Of a stretch of DNA of 51,954 nt, positions 19,205-29,532 are shown piece after piece (the stretch's first letter is position 1; the number at the start of each line of letters is the position of its first letter). Origin of the DNA: Macrococcoides caseolyticum (GTDB lineage Bacteria; Bacillota; Bacilli; Staphylococcales; Staphylococcaceae). The translations under genes and the position numbers were made by a program. The stretch is from positions 1 through 51,954 of the forward strand of contig NZ_PPRM01000117.1 of NCBI RefSeq assembly GCF_002902665.1, given 5' to 3'. Below the pieces are notes generated by a model, which was given only the letters and a program-made list of their open reading frames with translations, was not told the origin of the DNA and did no database searches.

Positions 19205-19675
19205 TTACCAACGGTAGTGAGCAAATGCTTTGTTTGCTTCCGCCATTTTATGAGTATCTTCACGCTTCTTAACAGCACCACCAGTGTTGTTAGCAGCATC
19301 TAAGATTTCATTAGCTAAACGCTCTTCCATAGTTTTCTCACCACGAAGACGTGAATAGTTCACTAACCAACGTAAACCTAGAGTTGTACGACGCTCAGCG
19401 CGAACTTCTACAGGTACTTGGTAGTTAGAACCCCCAACACGACGAGCTTTAACTTCTAATACAGGCATAATATTGTTGATTGCTTCTTCGAAAACTTCCA
19501 TTGCATCACGACCAGAACGTTCTTGAACTAAATCGAATGCATTGTATAAGATTTTTTGAGCAGTACCACGTTTTCCGTCGATCATAATTTTATTGATTAA
19601 TTTAGTAACTAATTTAGAATTATGAATTGGATCTGGTAATACGTCTCTTTTTGCAACAGGACCTTTACGAGGCAT
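19205..19675 (-). CDS. rpsG: 30S ribosomal protein S7
   Basis: Primary 16S rRNA-binding protein that nucleates assembly of the 30S head. Its 156 residues match the usual length. Recognisable stretches are [20 protein letters not shown] at the N terminus, the [15 protein letters not shown] helix, [25 protein letters not shown] near residue 66 and the C-terminal [15 protein letters not shown]. It lies between rpsL and fusA in the standard str order. A good AGGAGG-type ribosome site precedes the ATG. In E. coli S7 represses its own operon from an intergenic site; whether this happens here is unknown. Confidence 0.98.
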   Translation of the reverse strand: MPRKGPVAKRDVLPDPIHNSKLVTKLINKIMIDGKRGTAQKILYNAFDLVQERSGRDAMEVFEEAINNIMPVLEVKARRVGGSNYQVPVEVRAERRTTLGLRWLVNYSRLRGEKTMEERLANEILDAANNTGGAVKKREDTHKMAEANKAFAHYRW

Positions 19676-19784
19676 ATTAATATCCTCCTTTCTTCAGTAT
19701 ATTTTTTTGATTGTTTCATGTCTAGTAAGAAGATAACTTTTACACAAACGAAATATTCTTAATAGAATTCATCATTTATAATGC

Positions 19785-20204
19785 TTATTTTTTCTCTTTA
19801 GGTTTTTTAGCACCGTATAAAGAGCGTCCTTGCATACGGCCGTCAACACCTGAAGTATCTAATGCTCCACGTACAATATGGTAACGTACCCCCGGTAAAT
19901 CTTTTACACGACCTCCACGAATAAGTACTACACTATGTTCTTGTAAGTTGTGTCCGATACCAGGAATATAAGCATTAACTTCGATATTATTTGATAAACG
20001 CACACGTGCATATTTACGTAATGCTGAGTTAGGTTTTTTAGGTGTCATAGTTCCTACACGAGTACAAACACCACGTTTTTGTGGAGATGCTAAATCTGTA
20101 GCTTTTTTCTTATGACTGTTATAACCTTTGTTTAATGCAGGTGCAGTTGATTTTTTAACTTTAGAAGTTCTTGGCTTTTTAACTAATTGGTTAATAGTTG
20201 GCAT
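19785..20204 (-). CDS. rpsL: 30S ribosomal protein S12
   Basis: Decoding-centre ribosomal protein, 139 residues. [12 protein letters not shown] starts the protein and the two decoding loops read [15 protein letters not shown] (lysine at residue 56) and [14 protein letters not shown], both carrying the lysines found in streptomycin-sensitive strains. First ribosomal-protein gene of the str cluster after rplGB, with a 109-bp gap to rpsG and GGAGGACATTTAGA before the ATG. Confidence 0.98.
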   Translation of the reverse strand: MPTINQLVKKPRTSKVKKSTAPALNKGYNSHKKKATDLASPQKRGVCTRVGTMTPKKPNSALRKYARVRLSNNIEVNAYIPGIGHNLQEHSVVLIRGGRVKDLPGVRYHIVRGALDTSGVDGRMQGRSLYGAKKPKEKK

Positions 20205-20290
20205 TCTAAATGTCCTCCTCTCTCTTCTTTAATTCCACACATCCAGGTGGTTCATTTTTAAGGTAAATAAAAATTTGTAAGAATACCGCC

Positions 20291-20548
20291 TTACAAAGCG
20301 GGTTTCAAGTGTGCAACCACTGTTGCCCTAACTTGAATTCCATATTGCTTTCCCAGTGTTTCTTTTGATTCACTGAATTCAATAGGTATTTCTTGCTGGT
20401 ATGCTAGTAATAGCACATTAGTTAATAAGTGGATTTCAGTGTTCTGTGCAATCACAATGTGATCGACAGTTCCTTTCCTAAGTGACTTTAACGTCTCCTT
20501 AAGTCCCACAACATATTGACTAGAGTGCATAACTTTTTCATTAGACAT
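20291..20548 (-). CDS. rplGB: L7Ae-family ribosomal protein (YbxF-like)
   Basis: Small L7Ae/L30e/Gadd45-family protein of 85 residues, YbxF in B. subtilis. The family binds RNA kink-turns and associates loosely with ribosomes. The central VDHIVIAQNTEIHLLTNVLLLAYQQEIPIEF stretch is the L7Ae core. It lies between rpoC and rpsL exactly as in bacilli and staphylococci. The ATG is preceded by TTGGAGGATAAT. A strong promoter 40 bp upstream of the start suggests this gene opens the str transcription unit. Confidence 0.9.
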   Translation of the reverse strand: MSNEKVMHSSQYVVGLKETLKSLRKGTVDHIVIAQNTEIHLLTNVLLLAYQQEIPIEFSESKETLGKQYGIQVRATVVAHLKPAL

Positions 20549-20590
20549 TATTATCCTCCAAAGCTATAAAGCTACTCATCAACCTAAATA

Positions 20591-20619
20591 ATATTACCAT
20601 CTTTTAAACCTTACGTCAA
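20591..20619 (-). promoter_or_regulatory. Strong promoter of the rplGB-rpsL-rpsG-fusA-tuf unit
   Basis: -35 TTGACG (20619-20614), 17-bp spacer, -10 TAATAT (20596-20591), 43 bp before the rplGB start. Confidence 0.8.
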
Positions 20620-20656
20620 CTATATAAAAATAACATTTAAAAAAATCATTTGAATG

Positions 20657-20782
20657 TTACGAATACGTTATAAGATCGGTAACAATTCTTCTATAATCGA
20701 TAGTTCCATAAGGTTGTTCTCTTACATTTTTCATAGTATCTGGAATCAATACTTCTCTTTTATGAGTAAAGATTGGCACCAT
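20657..20782 (-). CDS. Small ORF of 41 residues, unknown
   Basis: Not recognised. The frame begins MVPIFTHKREVLIPDTMKNV and ends DYRRIVTDLITYS; it is 41 residues, charged, without a membrane segment. An AAGGG ribosome site lies 6 bases before the ATG, and an extended -10 (TGCTATAAT) lies about 85 bp upstream. It is alone in a 405-bp gap between rpoC and rplGB, ending 38 bp before the rplGB promoter. Amino acid composition is protein-like rather than AT-driven noise. It could be a real small protein or the remnant of a longer gene. Confidence 0.5.
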   Translation of the reverse strand: MVPIFTHKREVLIPDTMKNVREQPYGTIDYRRIVTDLITYS

Positions 20783-20865
20783 ATATTCCCTTAATAATGT
20801 CGTCTTTTATAAGGATCTTGAGTTTTAATTGTACTTTACTTAATTTATTTTTCTACATTTTTTGC

Positions 20866-20874
20866 ATTATAGCA
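20866..20874 (-). promoter_or_regulatory. Candidate extended -10 promoter upstream of the 41-residue ORF
   Basis: TGCTATAAT on the minus strand (-10 at 20871-20866). The -35 region is weak. It lies after the rpoC terminator, so would start a separate transcript. Confidence 0.45.
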
Positions 20875-20911
20875 TATTATTCAAAATTTAAGTAACTTTT
20901 TACTTCTTAAA

Positions 20912-20944
20912 AATATAAAAAAGACGAGACACAAATGTCTCGTT
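20912..20944 (-). terminator. Terminator after rpoC
   Basis: Perfect 8-bp stem ACGAGACA/TGTCTCGT with 4-base loop followed by CTTTTTTATA on the minus strand, 10 bp after the rpoC stop. Confidence 0.9.
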
Positions 20945-20953
20945 TTCTTTCAA

Positions 20954-23900
20954 TTAATTATTAACAGTTGTTTCTTCAGTTTCTGGTACAACCTTATCAT
21001 ATTCAACGTCTCTGTAACGTCTCATACCTGTACCAGCTGGAATCAATTTACCGATAATAACGTTCTCTTTAAGTCCGAGTAAGTCATCTCGCTTACCTTT
21101 AATTGCTGCATCCGTTAACACACGTGTTGTTTCCTGGAATGAAGCTGCTGATAAGAAACTTTCTGTCTCAAGAGAAGCTTTCGTAATACCAAGTAATACC
21201 GGCTTCGCTGTTGCTGGGTGTTTTCTTTCTTTAAACACTTTTCTGTTCGCATCTGTAAATGTATGAATATCTACTAATGCTCCTGGTAAAAGATTCGTAT
21301 CTCCTGCTTCGATAATACGTACTTTACGTAACATTTGACGCACCATTACTTCAACGTGTTTATCAGAAATTTCTACCCCTTGCATACGGTAAACTTTTTG
21401 TACTTCTTTAAGTAGGTAACTTTGAGTTGCATTTAAACCTGCAATTGCAAGTAACTCTTTAGGCTCAATTGAACCTTCAGTCATTACTTCACCACGCGCG
21501 ATTTTCTGACCGATTTCAACTTTAAGTCTTGCGTTACCAGGCGCTAAGTACGTACGTACTTCATTTTCGCCTTTAACTTTAATTTCTTGCATACGATCTT
21601 TTACGATATTAATATCGATGATTTCACCGTTAATTTCAGAAATTACAGCTTGACCTTTTGGATTACGCGCTTCGAATAACTCTTGAATACGCGGCAAACC
21701 TTGAGTGATATCGGCACCGGCTACCCCACCTATATGGAACGTACGCATTGTAAGCTGTGTACCAGGTTCACCGATAGATTGTGCAGCAATTGTTCCAACT
21801 GCTTCACCAACTTCAACTTTTTCACCTGTTGCAAGGTTTTTACCGTAACATTTTTCACATACACCGTGACGTGTATTACAAGTAAATGCTGAACGGATGT
21901 GCATTTCTTCAATGCCTGCATCCACGATTGATTTCGCGATTTCAGGTGTGATTAATTGGTTAGATTGAACTAATACTTCTTTTGTTTCTGGATGTCTAAC
22001 CGTCTCTCTTGAATAACGGCCTTCAAGACGTTCGATAAATGGTTCAATAAGTTCTGAACCTTCACGAATCGCTGATACCAGTAATCCACGGTCTGTACCA
22101 CAATCTGGTTCACGAACGATAACATCTTGCGCTACGTCAACAAGACGACGTGTTAAGTAACCAGAATCGGCTGTTTTAAGTGCTGTATCGGCAAGACCTT
22201 TACGGGCACCGTGTGTCGAGATAAAGTATTCTAATACTGTTAAACCTTCACGGAATGATGATTTGATCGGTAACTCAATGATTCGACCAGATGGGTTGGC
22301 CATCAGTCCACGCATACCTGCTAACTGCGTAAAGTTAGATGCGTTACCACGGGCACCAGAATCACTCATCATGAAGATTGGATTTAAATCATCTAAAGAG
22401 TTCATTAACTTAGCTTGAATATCATCTTTTGCTTTTGTCCAGATTTCGATAACAGCCGCATAACGTTCGCTCTCAGTAATTAAACCTCGTGTAAACTGCT
22501 TCGTTACTTTATCTACTTTTTCTTCTGCAGCATCAATGATTTCCTGCTTATCTGGTAATACTACGATATCAGATACACCTACAGTAATACCTGCACGTGA
22601 TGAATACTTAAATCCTAAGTCTTTCATTCTATCTAACATCATTGAAGTATCTGTTATATGGAACTTATTAAATACTTCTGCAATGATCTGACCTAAGAAT
22701 TTCTTATTAAACGGTTTAACAAGTGGAGTTTCATCCAATAATTTAAGTAGTCCTTCTTCAGTAATATCAGTTGCATTGATAAAGTATCTGTCTGGTGTTC
22801 TTGTTTCTAAGTTAGATAAAGATGGTTCATTAATATATGGGAAAGATTCCGGCATAATTTCATTGAATATTACTTTACCAACAGAAGTTAACAATAACTG
22901 TTTATTTTGTTCGTCTGTAAATGTAGGATTGTTAAATGATCCTGCATAAACGGCGATTCTTGAATGTAAATGAACATAACCATTAACATAAGCCATGATA
23001 ACTTCATTTGCGTCTTTAAAGATTTTACCTTCACCGATAGAACCTACACGTTCTAATGTTAAGTAATAGTTTCCAAGTACCATATCCTGAGATGGTGTAA
23101 CTACTGGCTTACCATCTTTCGGGTTTAAGATGTTTTGTGCTGCTAACATTAACATACGTGCTTCAGCTTGTGCTTCTTTTGATAAAGGCACGTGAACGGC
23201 CATTTGGTCACCATCGAAATCGGCATTGTAAGCAGTTGTTACAAGCGGGTGAAGACGAATTGCACGTCCTTCAACTAATGTTGGTTCAAACGCCTGGATA
23301 CCTAGACGGTGAAGTGTCGGTGCACGGTTTAACAGTACTGGATGTTCACGAATAACATCTTCTAACACATCCCATACTTCTGCTTCCATACGTTCAATTT
23401 TACCTTTAGCATTCTTAATGTTTGTAGCAATTTCACGTTCAACAAGTTCTTTCATAACAAATGGCTTAAATAATTCAAGTGCCATCTCTTTAGGAAGACC
23501 ACATTGATACATCTTTAAGTTAGGTCCTACTACGATAACCGAACGACCAGAGTAGTCTACACGTTTACCAAGTAAGTTTTGACGGAAACGACCTTGTTTC
23601 CCTTTAAGCATATGTGATAAGGATTTTAATGGACGGTTACCTGGTCCAGTTACTGGACGGCCACGACGACCATTATCGATTAATGCATCAACTGCTTCTT
23701 GTAACATACGTTTTTCGTTTTGAACGATGATGCCAGGTGCACCTAAGTCTAATAAACGTTTTAAACGGTTATTACGGTTAATCACACGACGATATAAATC
23801 GTTCAAGTCACTTGTCGCAAAACGTCCACCATCTAATTGAACCATCGGACGAATTTCAGGTGGGATAATCGGTAATACGTCTAAAATCATCCATGACGGA

Positions 23901-24565
23901 TCATTTCCTGAGTTACGGAATGATTCTACTACTTCAAGACGTTTAATTGCACGTGTTAAACGTTGACCAGTTGCAGATTCTAGTTCTTCACGTAACGAAC
24001 GTAACTCCTGATCTAAATCGATATCAAGAAGTAAATCTTTAATTGCTTCAGCACCCATTTTTGCAGTAAATTGACCTGGGAATTTATCATAATATTCACG
24101 ATATTCTCTTTCAGATAATAACGTTTTCTTCTCTAGACCCGTTGGACCTGGTTTAATTACCGCATAAGAAGCAAAGTAGATGACTTCTTCTAAAGAACGT
24201 GGTGACATGTCTAGCAATAATCCCATACGTGATGGAATGCCTTTAAAGTACCAAATATGTGATACAGGTGCTGCAAGTTCAATATGACCCATACGTTCAC
24301 GACGTACTTTTGATTTTGTTACTTCAACGCCACAACGGTCACAGACCATACCTTTGTAACGTACACGTTTATATTTCCCACAGCTACATTCCCAGTCTTT
24401 TGTCGGACCGAAAATTTTCTCACAGAATAAACCATCTCTTTCAGGTTTTAATGTACGGTAGTTAATTGTTTCTGGCTTTTTAACTTCACCGAAACTCCAA
24501 GAACGGATTTTTTCAGGTGAAGCGAGACCTATCTTCATGTAATGAAAGTTATTTACATCAATCAA
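20954..24565 (-). CDS. rpoC: DNA-directed RNA polymerase beta' subunit
   Basis: Catalytic beta' subunit, 1203 residues, normal for Firmicutes. N-terminal zinc finger [20 protein letters not shown] near residue 60, active-site [12 protein letters not shown] near residue 450 coordinating Mg2+, and the bridge helix/trigger loop region with [16 protein letters not shown] near residue 920. The second zinc site (CGTDRG ... [13 protein letters not shown]) is present. Initiation is at a TTG, 7 bases after AGGAGG; staphylococcal rpoC is known to use TTG. It follows rpoB by 103 bp and ends at a strong terminator. Confidence 0.98.
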   Translation of the reverse strand: MIDVNNFHYMKIGLASPEKIRSWSFGEVKKPETINYRTLKPERDGLFCEKIFGPTKDWECSCGKYKRVRYKGMVCDRCGVEVTKSKVRRERMGHIELAAPVSHIWYFKGIPSRMGLLLDMSPRSLEEVIYFASYAVIKPGPTGLEKKTLLSEREYREYYDKFPGQFTAKMGAEAIKDLLLDIDLDQELRSLREELESATGQRLTRAIKRLEVVESFRNSGNDPSWMILDVLPIIPPEIRPMVQLDGGRFATSDLNDLYRRVINRNNRLKRLLDLGAPGIIVQNEKRMLQEAVDALIDNGRRGRPVTGPGNRPLKSLSHMLKGKQGRFRQNLLGKRVDYSGRSVIVVGPNLKMYQCGLPKEMALELFKPFVMKELVEREIATNIKNAKGKIERMEAEVWDVLEDVIREHPVLLNRAPTLHRLGIQAFEPTLVEGRAIRLHPLVTTAYNADFDGDQMAVHVPLSKEAQAEARMLMLAAQNILNPKDGKPVVTPSQDMVLGNYYLTLERVGSIGEGKIFKDANEVIMAYVNGYVHLHSRIAVYAGSFNNPTFTDEQNKQLLLTSVGKVIFNEIMPESFPYINEPSLSNLETRTPDRYFINATDITEEGLLKLLDETPLVKPFNKKFLGQIIAEVFNKFHITDTSMMLDRMKDLGFKYSSRAGITVGVSDIVVLPDKQEIIDAAEEKVDKVTKQFTRGLITESERYAAVIEIWTKAKDDIQAKLMNSLDDLNPIFMMSDSGARGNASNFTQLAGMRGLMANPSGRIIELPIKSSFREGLTVLEYFISTHGARKGLADTALKTADSGYLTRRLVDVAQDVIVREPDCGTDRGLLVSAIREGSELIEPFIERLEGRYSRETVRHPETKEVLVQSNQLITPEIAKSIVDAGIEEMHIRSAFTCNTRHGVCEKCYGKNLATGEKVEVGEAVGTIAAQSIGEPGTQLTMRTFHIGGVAGADITQGLPRIQELFEARNPKGQAVISEINGEIIDINIVKDRMQEIKVKGENEVRTYLAPGNARLKVEIGQKIARGEVMTEGSIEPKELLAIAGLNATQSYLLKEVQKVYRMQGVEISDKHVEVMVRQMLRKVRIIEAGDTNLLPGALVDIHTFTDANRKVFKERKHPATAKPVLLGITKASLETESFLSAASFQETTRVLTDAAIKGKRDDLLGLKENVIIGKLIPAGTGMRRYRDVEYDKVVPETEETTVNN

Positions 24566-24619
24566 AGCCCTACCTCCTTAGTATATTAAAAATTTTTATA
24601 TATCATAATGAAATTTAGA

Positions 24620-24645
24620 GATGATTCAGCCTCAGCTGAATCATC
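24620..24645. repeat. Perfect hairpin in the rpoB–rpoC spacer
   Basis: GATGATTCAGC and GCTGAATCATC pair perfectly (11 bp) around the loop CTCA. No T run follows on the minus strand, so an mRNA-processing or stability hairpin is the likelier reading. Confidence 0.65.
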
Positions 24646-24668
24646 GGTTAATTCTTCCGAGACAGTGA

Positions 24669-27600
24669 TTATTCAGTGATCTCAGCTTCTGGCATCGGCG
24701 CTTTAGCAATATTAATCTTCGAATCAACGAAATCGTCATCTTCTAAATCACGCATTTCAATTTCTTCATCTTTGTTATCCATTACTTTAACGTCTAAACC
24801 TAAACTTTGTAACTCTTTCATAAGTACACGGAATGATTCTGGAACACCTGGACGTGGAATGTTTTCACCTTTAACAATTGCTTCATAAGTTTTAACACGC
24901 CCTACAGTATCATCTGATTTGTACGTTAAGATTTCTTGTAATGTATAAGCAGCACCGTAAGCTTCAAGTGCCCATACTTCCATCTCACCAAAACGTTGTC
25001 CACCAAATTGCGCTTTACCACCAAGTGGTTGTTGTGTAACAAGTGAGTAAGGTCCAGTTGAACGTGCATGTAACTTATCATCAACCATGTGTGCAAGTTT
25101 AAGCATGTACATTACACCAACTGATACACGGTTATCGAATGGTTCACCAGTACGTCCATCATAAAGTACAGTTTTACCGTCACGTGCCATACCAGCTTCT
25201 TCGATTGTTGACCAAACATCTTCATCGTTCGCTCCATCAAATACTGGAGACGCAACATGCAGACCTAAGTTTTTAGCAGCCATACCTAAGTGCAACTCTA
25301 ATACTTGTCCGATGTTCATACGAGAAGGTACACCAAGTGGATTTAACATGATGTCGATTGGTGTTCCATCAGGCATAAATGGCATATCTTCTTCTGGTAA
25401 GATACGTGAGATAACCCCTTTATTTCCGTGACGTCCACACATTTTATCCCCAACATGAATTTTACGTTTTTGAACGATGTAAACACGTACTAATTGGTTA
25501 ACACCTGGTGGTAACTCGTCGCCATCTTCACGATTGAAGACTTTAACGTCTAATACGATACCATCAGCACCGTGTGGTACACGTAAAGAAGTGTCACGTA
25601 CTTCACGTGCTTTCTCACCGAAGATTGCGTGTAATAAGCGTTCTTCTGCTGTTAATTCTGTAACTCCTTTAGGTGTTACTTTACCTACTAGGATGTCACC
25701 GTCACGTACTTCAGCCCCAACGAAGATAATACCACGATCATCTAAGTTTTTAAGTGCATTGTCAGATACGTTAGGAATATCTCTTGTGATTTCTTCAGGT
25801 CCAAGCTTCGTATCACGTGCTTCAGACTCATACTCTTCAATATGGATAGAAGTATATACGTCGTCTTTCACAAGACGTTCGCTCATGATTACGGCATCCT
25901 CATAGTTATAACCATCCCAAGTCATAAATCCAACTACAACGTTACGACCAAGTGCCATCTCACCAAGTTCCATAGAAGGACCATCTGCTAAGATTTCACC
26001 TTTCGTTACGATGTTACCAGCTTCAACGATTGGACGTTGGTTGTAACAAGTACCAGAGTTTGAACGTGCGAATTTCGCTAATTTGTATACATCTAAATCT
26101 GTTTCGATTTCTTTTCCGCCTTCTTCAACAATACGGCGAACTTTAATTTGACGTGCTTCTACGTGTTCCACACGACCTTTATATTTCGCGACTACTGCAG
26201 CTCCAGAGTCACGTGCAGCTACGTGTTCCATACCTGTACCAACAAATGGCGCTTCTGGATTCATTAAAGGTACTGCTTGACGTTGCATGTTCGCACCCAT
26301 TAATGCACGGTTCGAGTCATCGTTTTCTAAGAACGGGATACATGCAGTCGCTGCAGACACAACTTGTTCCGGCGATACATCCATGTAGTCCATGCGTTCA
26401 CGTGCCATAACTGTGTTATCTCCACGGAAACGACATACAACTTCATCATCTAAGAATTTACCATTGTCATCTAAACGCGCATTCGCCTGAGCAACTACGT
26501 AAGCATCTTCTTCATCTGCTGTTAAGTAATCAATTTGGCTTGTTACTGTATTTGTCTCGATATCAACTTTTCTATAAGGCGTTTCAATGAAACCAAATTC
26601 ATTTACACGCGCATAACTTGAAAGTGAATTGATTAACCCGATGTTTGGTCCCTCAGGTGTTTCAATTGGACACATACGGCCATAGTGAGAATAGTGAACG
26701 TCACGTACTTCCATACCAGCACGTTCTCTAGTTAAACCACCGGGTCCTAACGCAGATAAACGACGTTTATGTGTAAGCTCAGCTAATGGGTTTGCCTGGT
26801 CCATGAACTGAGATAATTGAGAACTACCAAAGAATTCTTTAATAGATGCAATTACAGGACGGATATTAATTAATTGTTGTGGTGTTACAGATTCAGTATC
26901 TTGCAAACTCATACGTTCACGCACAACACGCTCCATACGACTTAACCCAATACGGAATTGGTTTTGTAACAATTCACCTACCGAACGTAAACGACGGTTA
27001 CCTAAGTGGTCAATATCATCCGTAAATCCAACACCTGCTAGTAAGTTAAAGAAGTAACTCACAGAAGATAGGATATCTGCCGGAGTAATACATTTTACTT
27101 CATCATCTGGAAAAGCATTACCGATAATTGTTGTTGTACGTTTCTCTTCATCTCCATGAACGTAAACTTTAACGGACTGAATTTCGATTGGTTCATCTAA
27201 TAAGCCATTATCTAAATCATAAACTTTTTGATTTGCATTACTTTCTAGCACATCTATAATTTGATCTAAATTACGTCTGTCTAATAATGTACCTTCTTCA
27301 GCTACGATTTCACCTGTTTCTGTGTTCACAATTGGCTCAGCTAACACTTGGTTAAATAGACGGTGTTTTAAATGTAGTTTTTTGTTCATTTTATAACGTC
27401 CAACGCTTGCTAGATCATAGCGTTTTGGATCAAAGAAGCGAGAGTATAATAAACTCTTAGCATTCTCAACTGTTGGTGGTTCACCTGGACGTAAGCGTTC
27501 ATAAATTTCAAGTAATGCAGCTTCAGTTGATTCAGTATTATCTTTATCTAATGCGTTACGCAAATATTCATTATCACCTAATAGGTCAATGATTTCTTGA

Positions 27601-28211
27601 TCCGTACTAAATCCTAACGCACGGAGCAATACTGTAATTGGAAGTTTACGCGTACGATCAATACGTACAAATACAACATCCTTCGCATCAGTTTCATATT
27701 CAAGCCATGCACCACGGTTAGGGATTACAGTCGCACCGAAGCTGACTTTACCGTTTTTGTCTACTTTGTCATTGAAATATACTGACGGTGAACGAACAAG
27801 CTGAGACACAATAACACGTTCAGCACCGTTAATAACGAAAGTACCTGTATCAGTCATTAATGGGAAATCACCCATAAATACTTCTTGTTCTTTAACTTCA
27901 CCTGTTTCTTTGATGATTAAACGAACCTTAACACGAAGTGGTGCAGCATAAGTTGCATCACGATTTTTCGATTCATCTAAATCGTACTTTGGTTCACCTA
28001 ATTTGTAATCTACAAACTCTAATGATAAGTTACCTGTGAAGTCTTCAATCGGAGAAATGTCTTTAAACATTTCAATTAAACCTTCTTTTAGGAACCAGTC
28101 ATAAGATTTCGTTTGAATCTCGATTAAGTTAGGTAGTTCTAGAATTTCGGAAATTCTCGCATAACTTCTACGTTTACGATGTCTTCCGTATTGGATAAGT
28201 TGACCTGTCAA
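24669..28211 (-). CDS. rpoB: DNA-directed RNA polymerase beta subunit
   Basis: Beta subunit, 1180 residues. The rifampicin region reads [20 protein letters not shown] followed by [13 protein letters not shown], the sensitive wild-type form. [28 protein letters not shown] and the C-terminal [24 protein letters not shown] are standard. The start is uncertain: the frame opens at GTG 28220, but the TTG at 28211 gives [15 protein letters not shown], aligning with the S. aureus start (MAGQ-type), and lies 8 bases after GAGGGG. The leader carries a promoter and a duplicated 16-bp element. Confidence 0.96.
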   Translation of the reverse strand: MTGQLIQYGRHRKRRSYARISEILELPNLIEIQTKSYDWFLKEGLIEMFKDISPIEDFTGNLSLEFVDYKLGEPKYDLDESKNRDATYAAPLRVKVRLIIKETGEVKEQEVFMGDFPLMTDTGTFVINGAERVIVSQLVRSPSVYFNDKVDKNGKVSFGATVIPNRGAWLEYETDAKDVVFVRIDRTRKLPITVLLRALGFSTDQEIIDLLGDNEYLRNALDKDNTESTEAALLEIYERLRPGEPPTVENAKSLLYSRFFDPKRYDLASVGRYKMNKKLHLKHRLFNQVLAEPIVNTETGEIVAEEGTLLDRRNLDQIIDVLESNANQKVYDLDNGLLDEPIEIQSVKVYVHGDEEKRTTTIIGNAFPDDEVKCITPADILSSVSYFFNLLAGVGFTDDIDHLGNRRLRSVGELLQNQFRIGLSRMERVVRERMSLQDTESVTPQQLINIRPVIASIKEFFGSSQLSQFMDQANPLAELTHKRRLSALGPGGLTRERAGMEVRDVHYSHYGRMCPIETPEGPNIGLINSLSSYARVNEFGFIETPYRKVDIETNTVTSQIDYLTADEEDAYVVAQANARLDDNGKFLDDEVVCRFRGDNTVMARERMDYMDVSPEQVVSAATACIPFLENDDSNRALMGANMQRQAVPLMNPEAPFVGTGMEHVAARDSGAAVVAKYKGRVEHVEARQIKVRRIVEEGGKEIETDLDVYKLAKFARSNSGTCYNQRPIVEAGNIVTKGEILADGPSMELGEMALGRNVVVGFMTWDGYNYEDAVIMSERLVKDDVYTSIHIEEYESEARDTKLGPEEITRDIPNVSDNALKNLDDRGIIFVGAEVRDGDILVGKVTPKGVTELTAEERLLHAIFGEKAREVRDTSLRVPHGADGIVLDVKVFNREDGDELPPGVNQLVRVYIVQKRKIHVGDKMCGRHGNKGVISRILPEEDMPFMPDGTPIDIMLNPLGVPSRMNIGQVLELHLGMAAKNLGLHVASPVFDGANDEDVWSTIEEAGMARDGKTVLYDGRTGEPFDNRVSVGVMYMLKLAHMVDDKLHARSTGPYSLVTQQPLGGKAQFGGQRFGEMEVWALEAYGAAYTLQEILTYKSDDTVGRVKTYEAIVKGENIPRPGVPESFRVLMKELQSLGLDVKVMDNKDEEIEMRDLEDDDFVDSKINIAKAPMPEAEITE

Positions 28212-28236
28212 CAGATTCACCCCTCAAAAAATTGTG

Positions 28237-28252
28237 GTGCACACTTATTCAT
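28237..28252 (-). repeat. rpoB leader repeat, copy 2
   Basis: ATGAATAAGTGTGCAC on the minus strand, identical to copy 1 at 28343-28358. This copy opens an 11-codon frame ([11 protein letters not shown]) whose TGA at 28219-28217 overlaps the upstream GTG of rpoB and lies 5 bases before its TTG start. Confidence 0.6.
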
Positions 28253-28342
28253 ATAGCGTTGTTAAGACAAAAAGAAAACGGAAATCAGATCATTCCATTT
28301 TCATTTTCTTTTGCTCATCCGACATCTATAAAAGATAGAAAA

Positions 28343-28358
28343 GTGCACACTTATTCAT
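28343..28358 (-). repeat. rpoB leader repeat, copy 1
   Basis: ATGAATAAGTGTGCAC on the minus strand, beginning about 14 bases after the predicted transcription start. It opens a 10-codon frame (MNKCALFYLL). No Shine-Dalgarno sequence precedes either copy. Confidence 0.6.
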
Positions 28359-28378
28359 TTAAAATTTTACATTCTATT

Positions 28379-28407
28379 ACTATAACAGACAGATTGTATA
28401 AGGTCAA
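28379..28407 (-). promoter_or_regulatory. Promoter of rpoB-rpoC
   Basis: -35 TTGACC (28407-28402), 17-bp spacer, -10 TATAGT (28384-28379). The -35 box contains the TGA stop codon of the preceding rsmC gene. Confidence 0.8.
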
Positions 28408-28999
28408 CCTTTTACACTCTTTAATATATAGTAGCCTTTGTCTTTCTTAAGCACTGTGACATTACCAAAAACCTCATCCATCTTTTTCTTAGCTGATGGC
28501 ATTCCTTGTTTCTTTTGTATTACCACATATAGCGCACCTTGATGTTCTAATATGTTATAACTATCTGAAAGAATACGATGTACCACATCTTTACCTGCAC
28601 GAATTGGCGGATTTGTGATGACTGCATCAAAAAATTCAGTCACTTCATTTAAACCATCGCTTTTGTATATATGTACATCTTTAACATTGTTATGCATCGC
28701 ATTCTTTCGTGCAAGATTTAATGCACGCTCATTAACATCCACCATATGCAATGTACAATCCGGAAAATGTTTTGCGATCATCAACCCCATCGTGCCATAT
28801 CCACATCCTACATCAAGCACACGGATTGGATGCACATCTTCCAAAAAGTTTTGACAAGCAAATTCGATCCAAAATCAACTCCACCTTTGGAAAACACACC
28901 ACTATCTGTCGTAAGTTTTAAATCGTGGCGACCCATATTAAAACTAATTGTGCTTTCATGACTTTCTACCGTTGGTTCTTCACTATAATAATGACTCAC
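28404..28999 (-). pseudogene. rsmC: Class I SAM methyltransferase (RsmC-like), frameshifted
   Basis: The N-terminal part (28999 to about 28845, GTG start after GAGGTG) reads MSHYYSEEPTVESHEST through GSNLLVKTF, and the rest continues in another frame from 28844 with LEDVHPIRVLDVGCGYGTMGLMIAKHF. Together they make a normal ~198-residue methyltransferase with SAM motif DVGCGYG and catalytic NPPIRAG. One missing T in the five-T tract (28847-28843 on the minus strand) explains the break; adding it restores KTFLEDV. The family methylates 16S rRNA (G1207 in E. coli RsmC). Both halves look under selection, so the break is either recent or a sequencing/assembly error in a homopolymer. Confidence 0.85.
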
Positions 29000-29047
29000 C
29001 TTGACACCTCACTTATTTCTACTCAGCGCAATGCGCACTCAGTTGAA

Positions 29048-29056
29048 ATTATACCA
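29048..29056 (-). promoter_or_regulatory. Candidate extended -10 promoter of rsmC
   Basis: TGGTATAAT (TG-n-TATAAT; -10 at 29053-29048) on the minus strand, just after the rplL hairpin and 49 bp before the rsmC start. Confidence 0.5.
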
Positions 29057-29069
29057 ATATAAATTAAGA

Positions 29070-29099
29070 AAAACCCGTTATATACATAACGGGTTTTAA
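29070..29099 (-). terminator. Terminator after rplL
   Basis: Perfect 12-bp stem AAAACCCGTTAT/ATAACGGGTTTT with a 4-base loop, followed by TCTTAATT on the minus strand; it separates rplJ-rplL from rsmC-rpoB. Confidence 0.85.
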
Positions 29100-29111
29100 A
29101 CAAAAGAGAAA

Positions 29112-29477
29112 TTATTTAACTTCTACAGTTGCTCCAGCTTCTTCTAATTTAGCTTTTAATTCTTCAGCTTCGTCTTTAGAAACAGCTTCTTTAACAACTT
29201 TAGGAGCGTTGTCAACTAAGTCTTTAGCGTCTTTTAATCCTAAACCAGTTGCTTCTTTAACAGCTTTAACAACTTTGATTTTTGAAGAACCAGCAGATAC
29301 TAATTCTACGTCAAATTCAGTTTTCTCAGCAGCAGCACCTTCGCCACCAGCAGCACCAGCTACAGCTACAGGAGCAGCAGCAGTTACACCAAATTCTTCT
29401 TCGATTGCTTTAACTAAATCGTTTAATTCTAAAACTGACATTTCTTTAATCATTTCGATAATTTTTTCGTTAGACAT
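29112..29477 (-). CDS. rplL: 50S ribosomal protein L7/L12
   Basis: Stalk protein that recruits translational GTPases, 121 residues. N-terminal dimerisation domain ([28 protein letters not shown]), alanine/glycine-rich hinge near residues 33-52 and the C-terminal domain ending [13 protein letters not shown] with [34 protein letters not shown] conserved. It follows rplJ by 55 bp with GGAGGAATAAAAC before the ATG and ends at a terminator. Confidence 0.98.
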   Translation of the reverse strand: MSNEKIIEMIKEMSVLELNDLVKAIEEEFGVTAAAPVAVAGAAGGEGAAAEKTEFDVELVSAGSSKIKVVKAVKEATGLGLKDAKDLVDNAPKVVKEAVSKDEAEELKAKLEEAGATVEVK

Positions 29478-29532
29478 GTTTTATTCCTCCATTTAAATTT
29501 TAATTAGTTTTTATGAAACTTGTTTCAAGAGC

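Larger units (their letters stand above)
20549..20953. other. 405-bp intergenic region between rpoC and rplGB
   Basis: Reading along the minus strand it holds, in order, the rpoC terminator, a candidate extended -10 promoter, the 41-residue ORF, the strong str-unit promoter and the rplGB ribosome site. About 110 bases between 20783 and 20865 show nothing recognisable. Confidence 0.7.

Noticed and set aside
25534-25905. Long open frame antisense to rpoB
   Set aside because: Shadow frame of a highly biased coding gene; no ribosome site and low-complexity Ser/Thr composition.
28843-28847. Programmed frameshifting in rsmC
   Set aside because: The tract is only five T residues, the P-site codon ACT does not re-pair in the -1 frame, and no stimulatory hairpin follows; a mutation or sequencing error is simpler.
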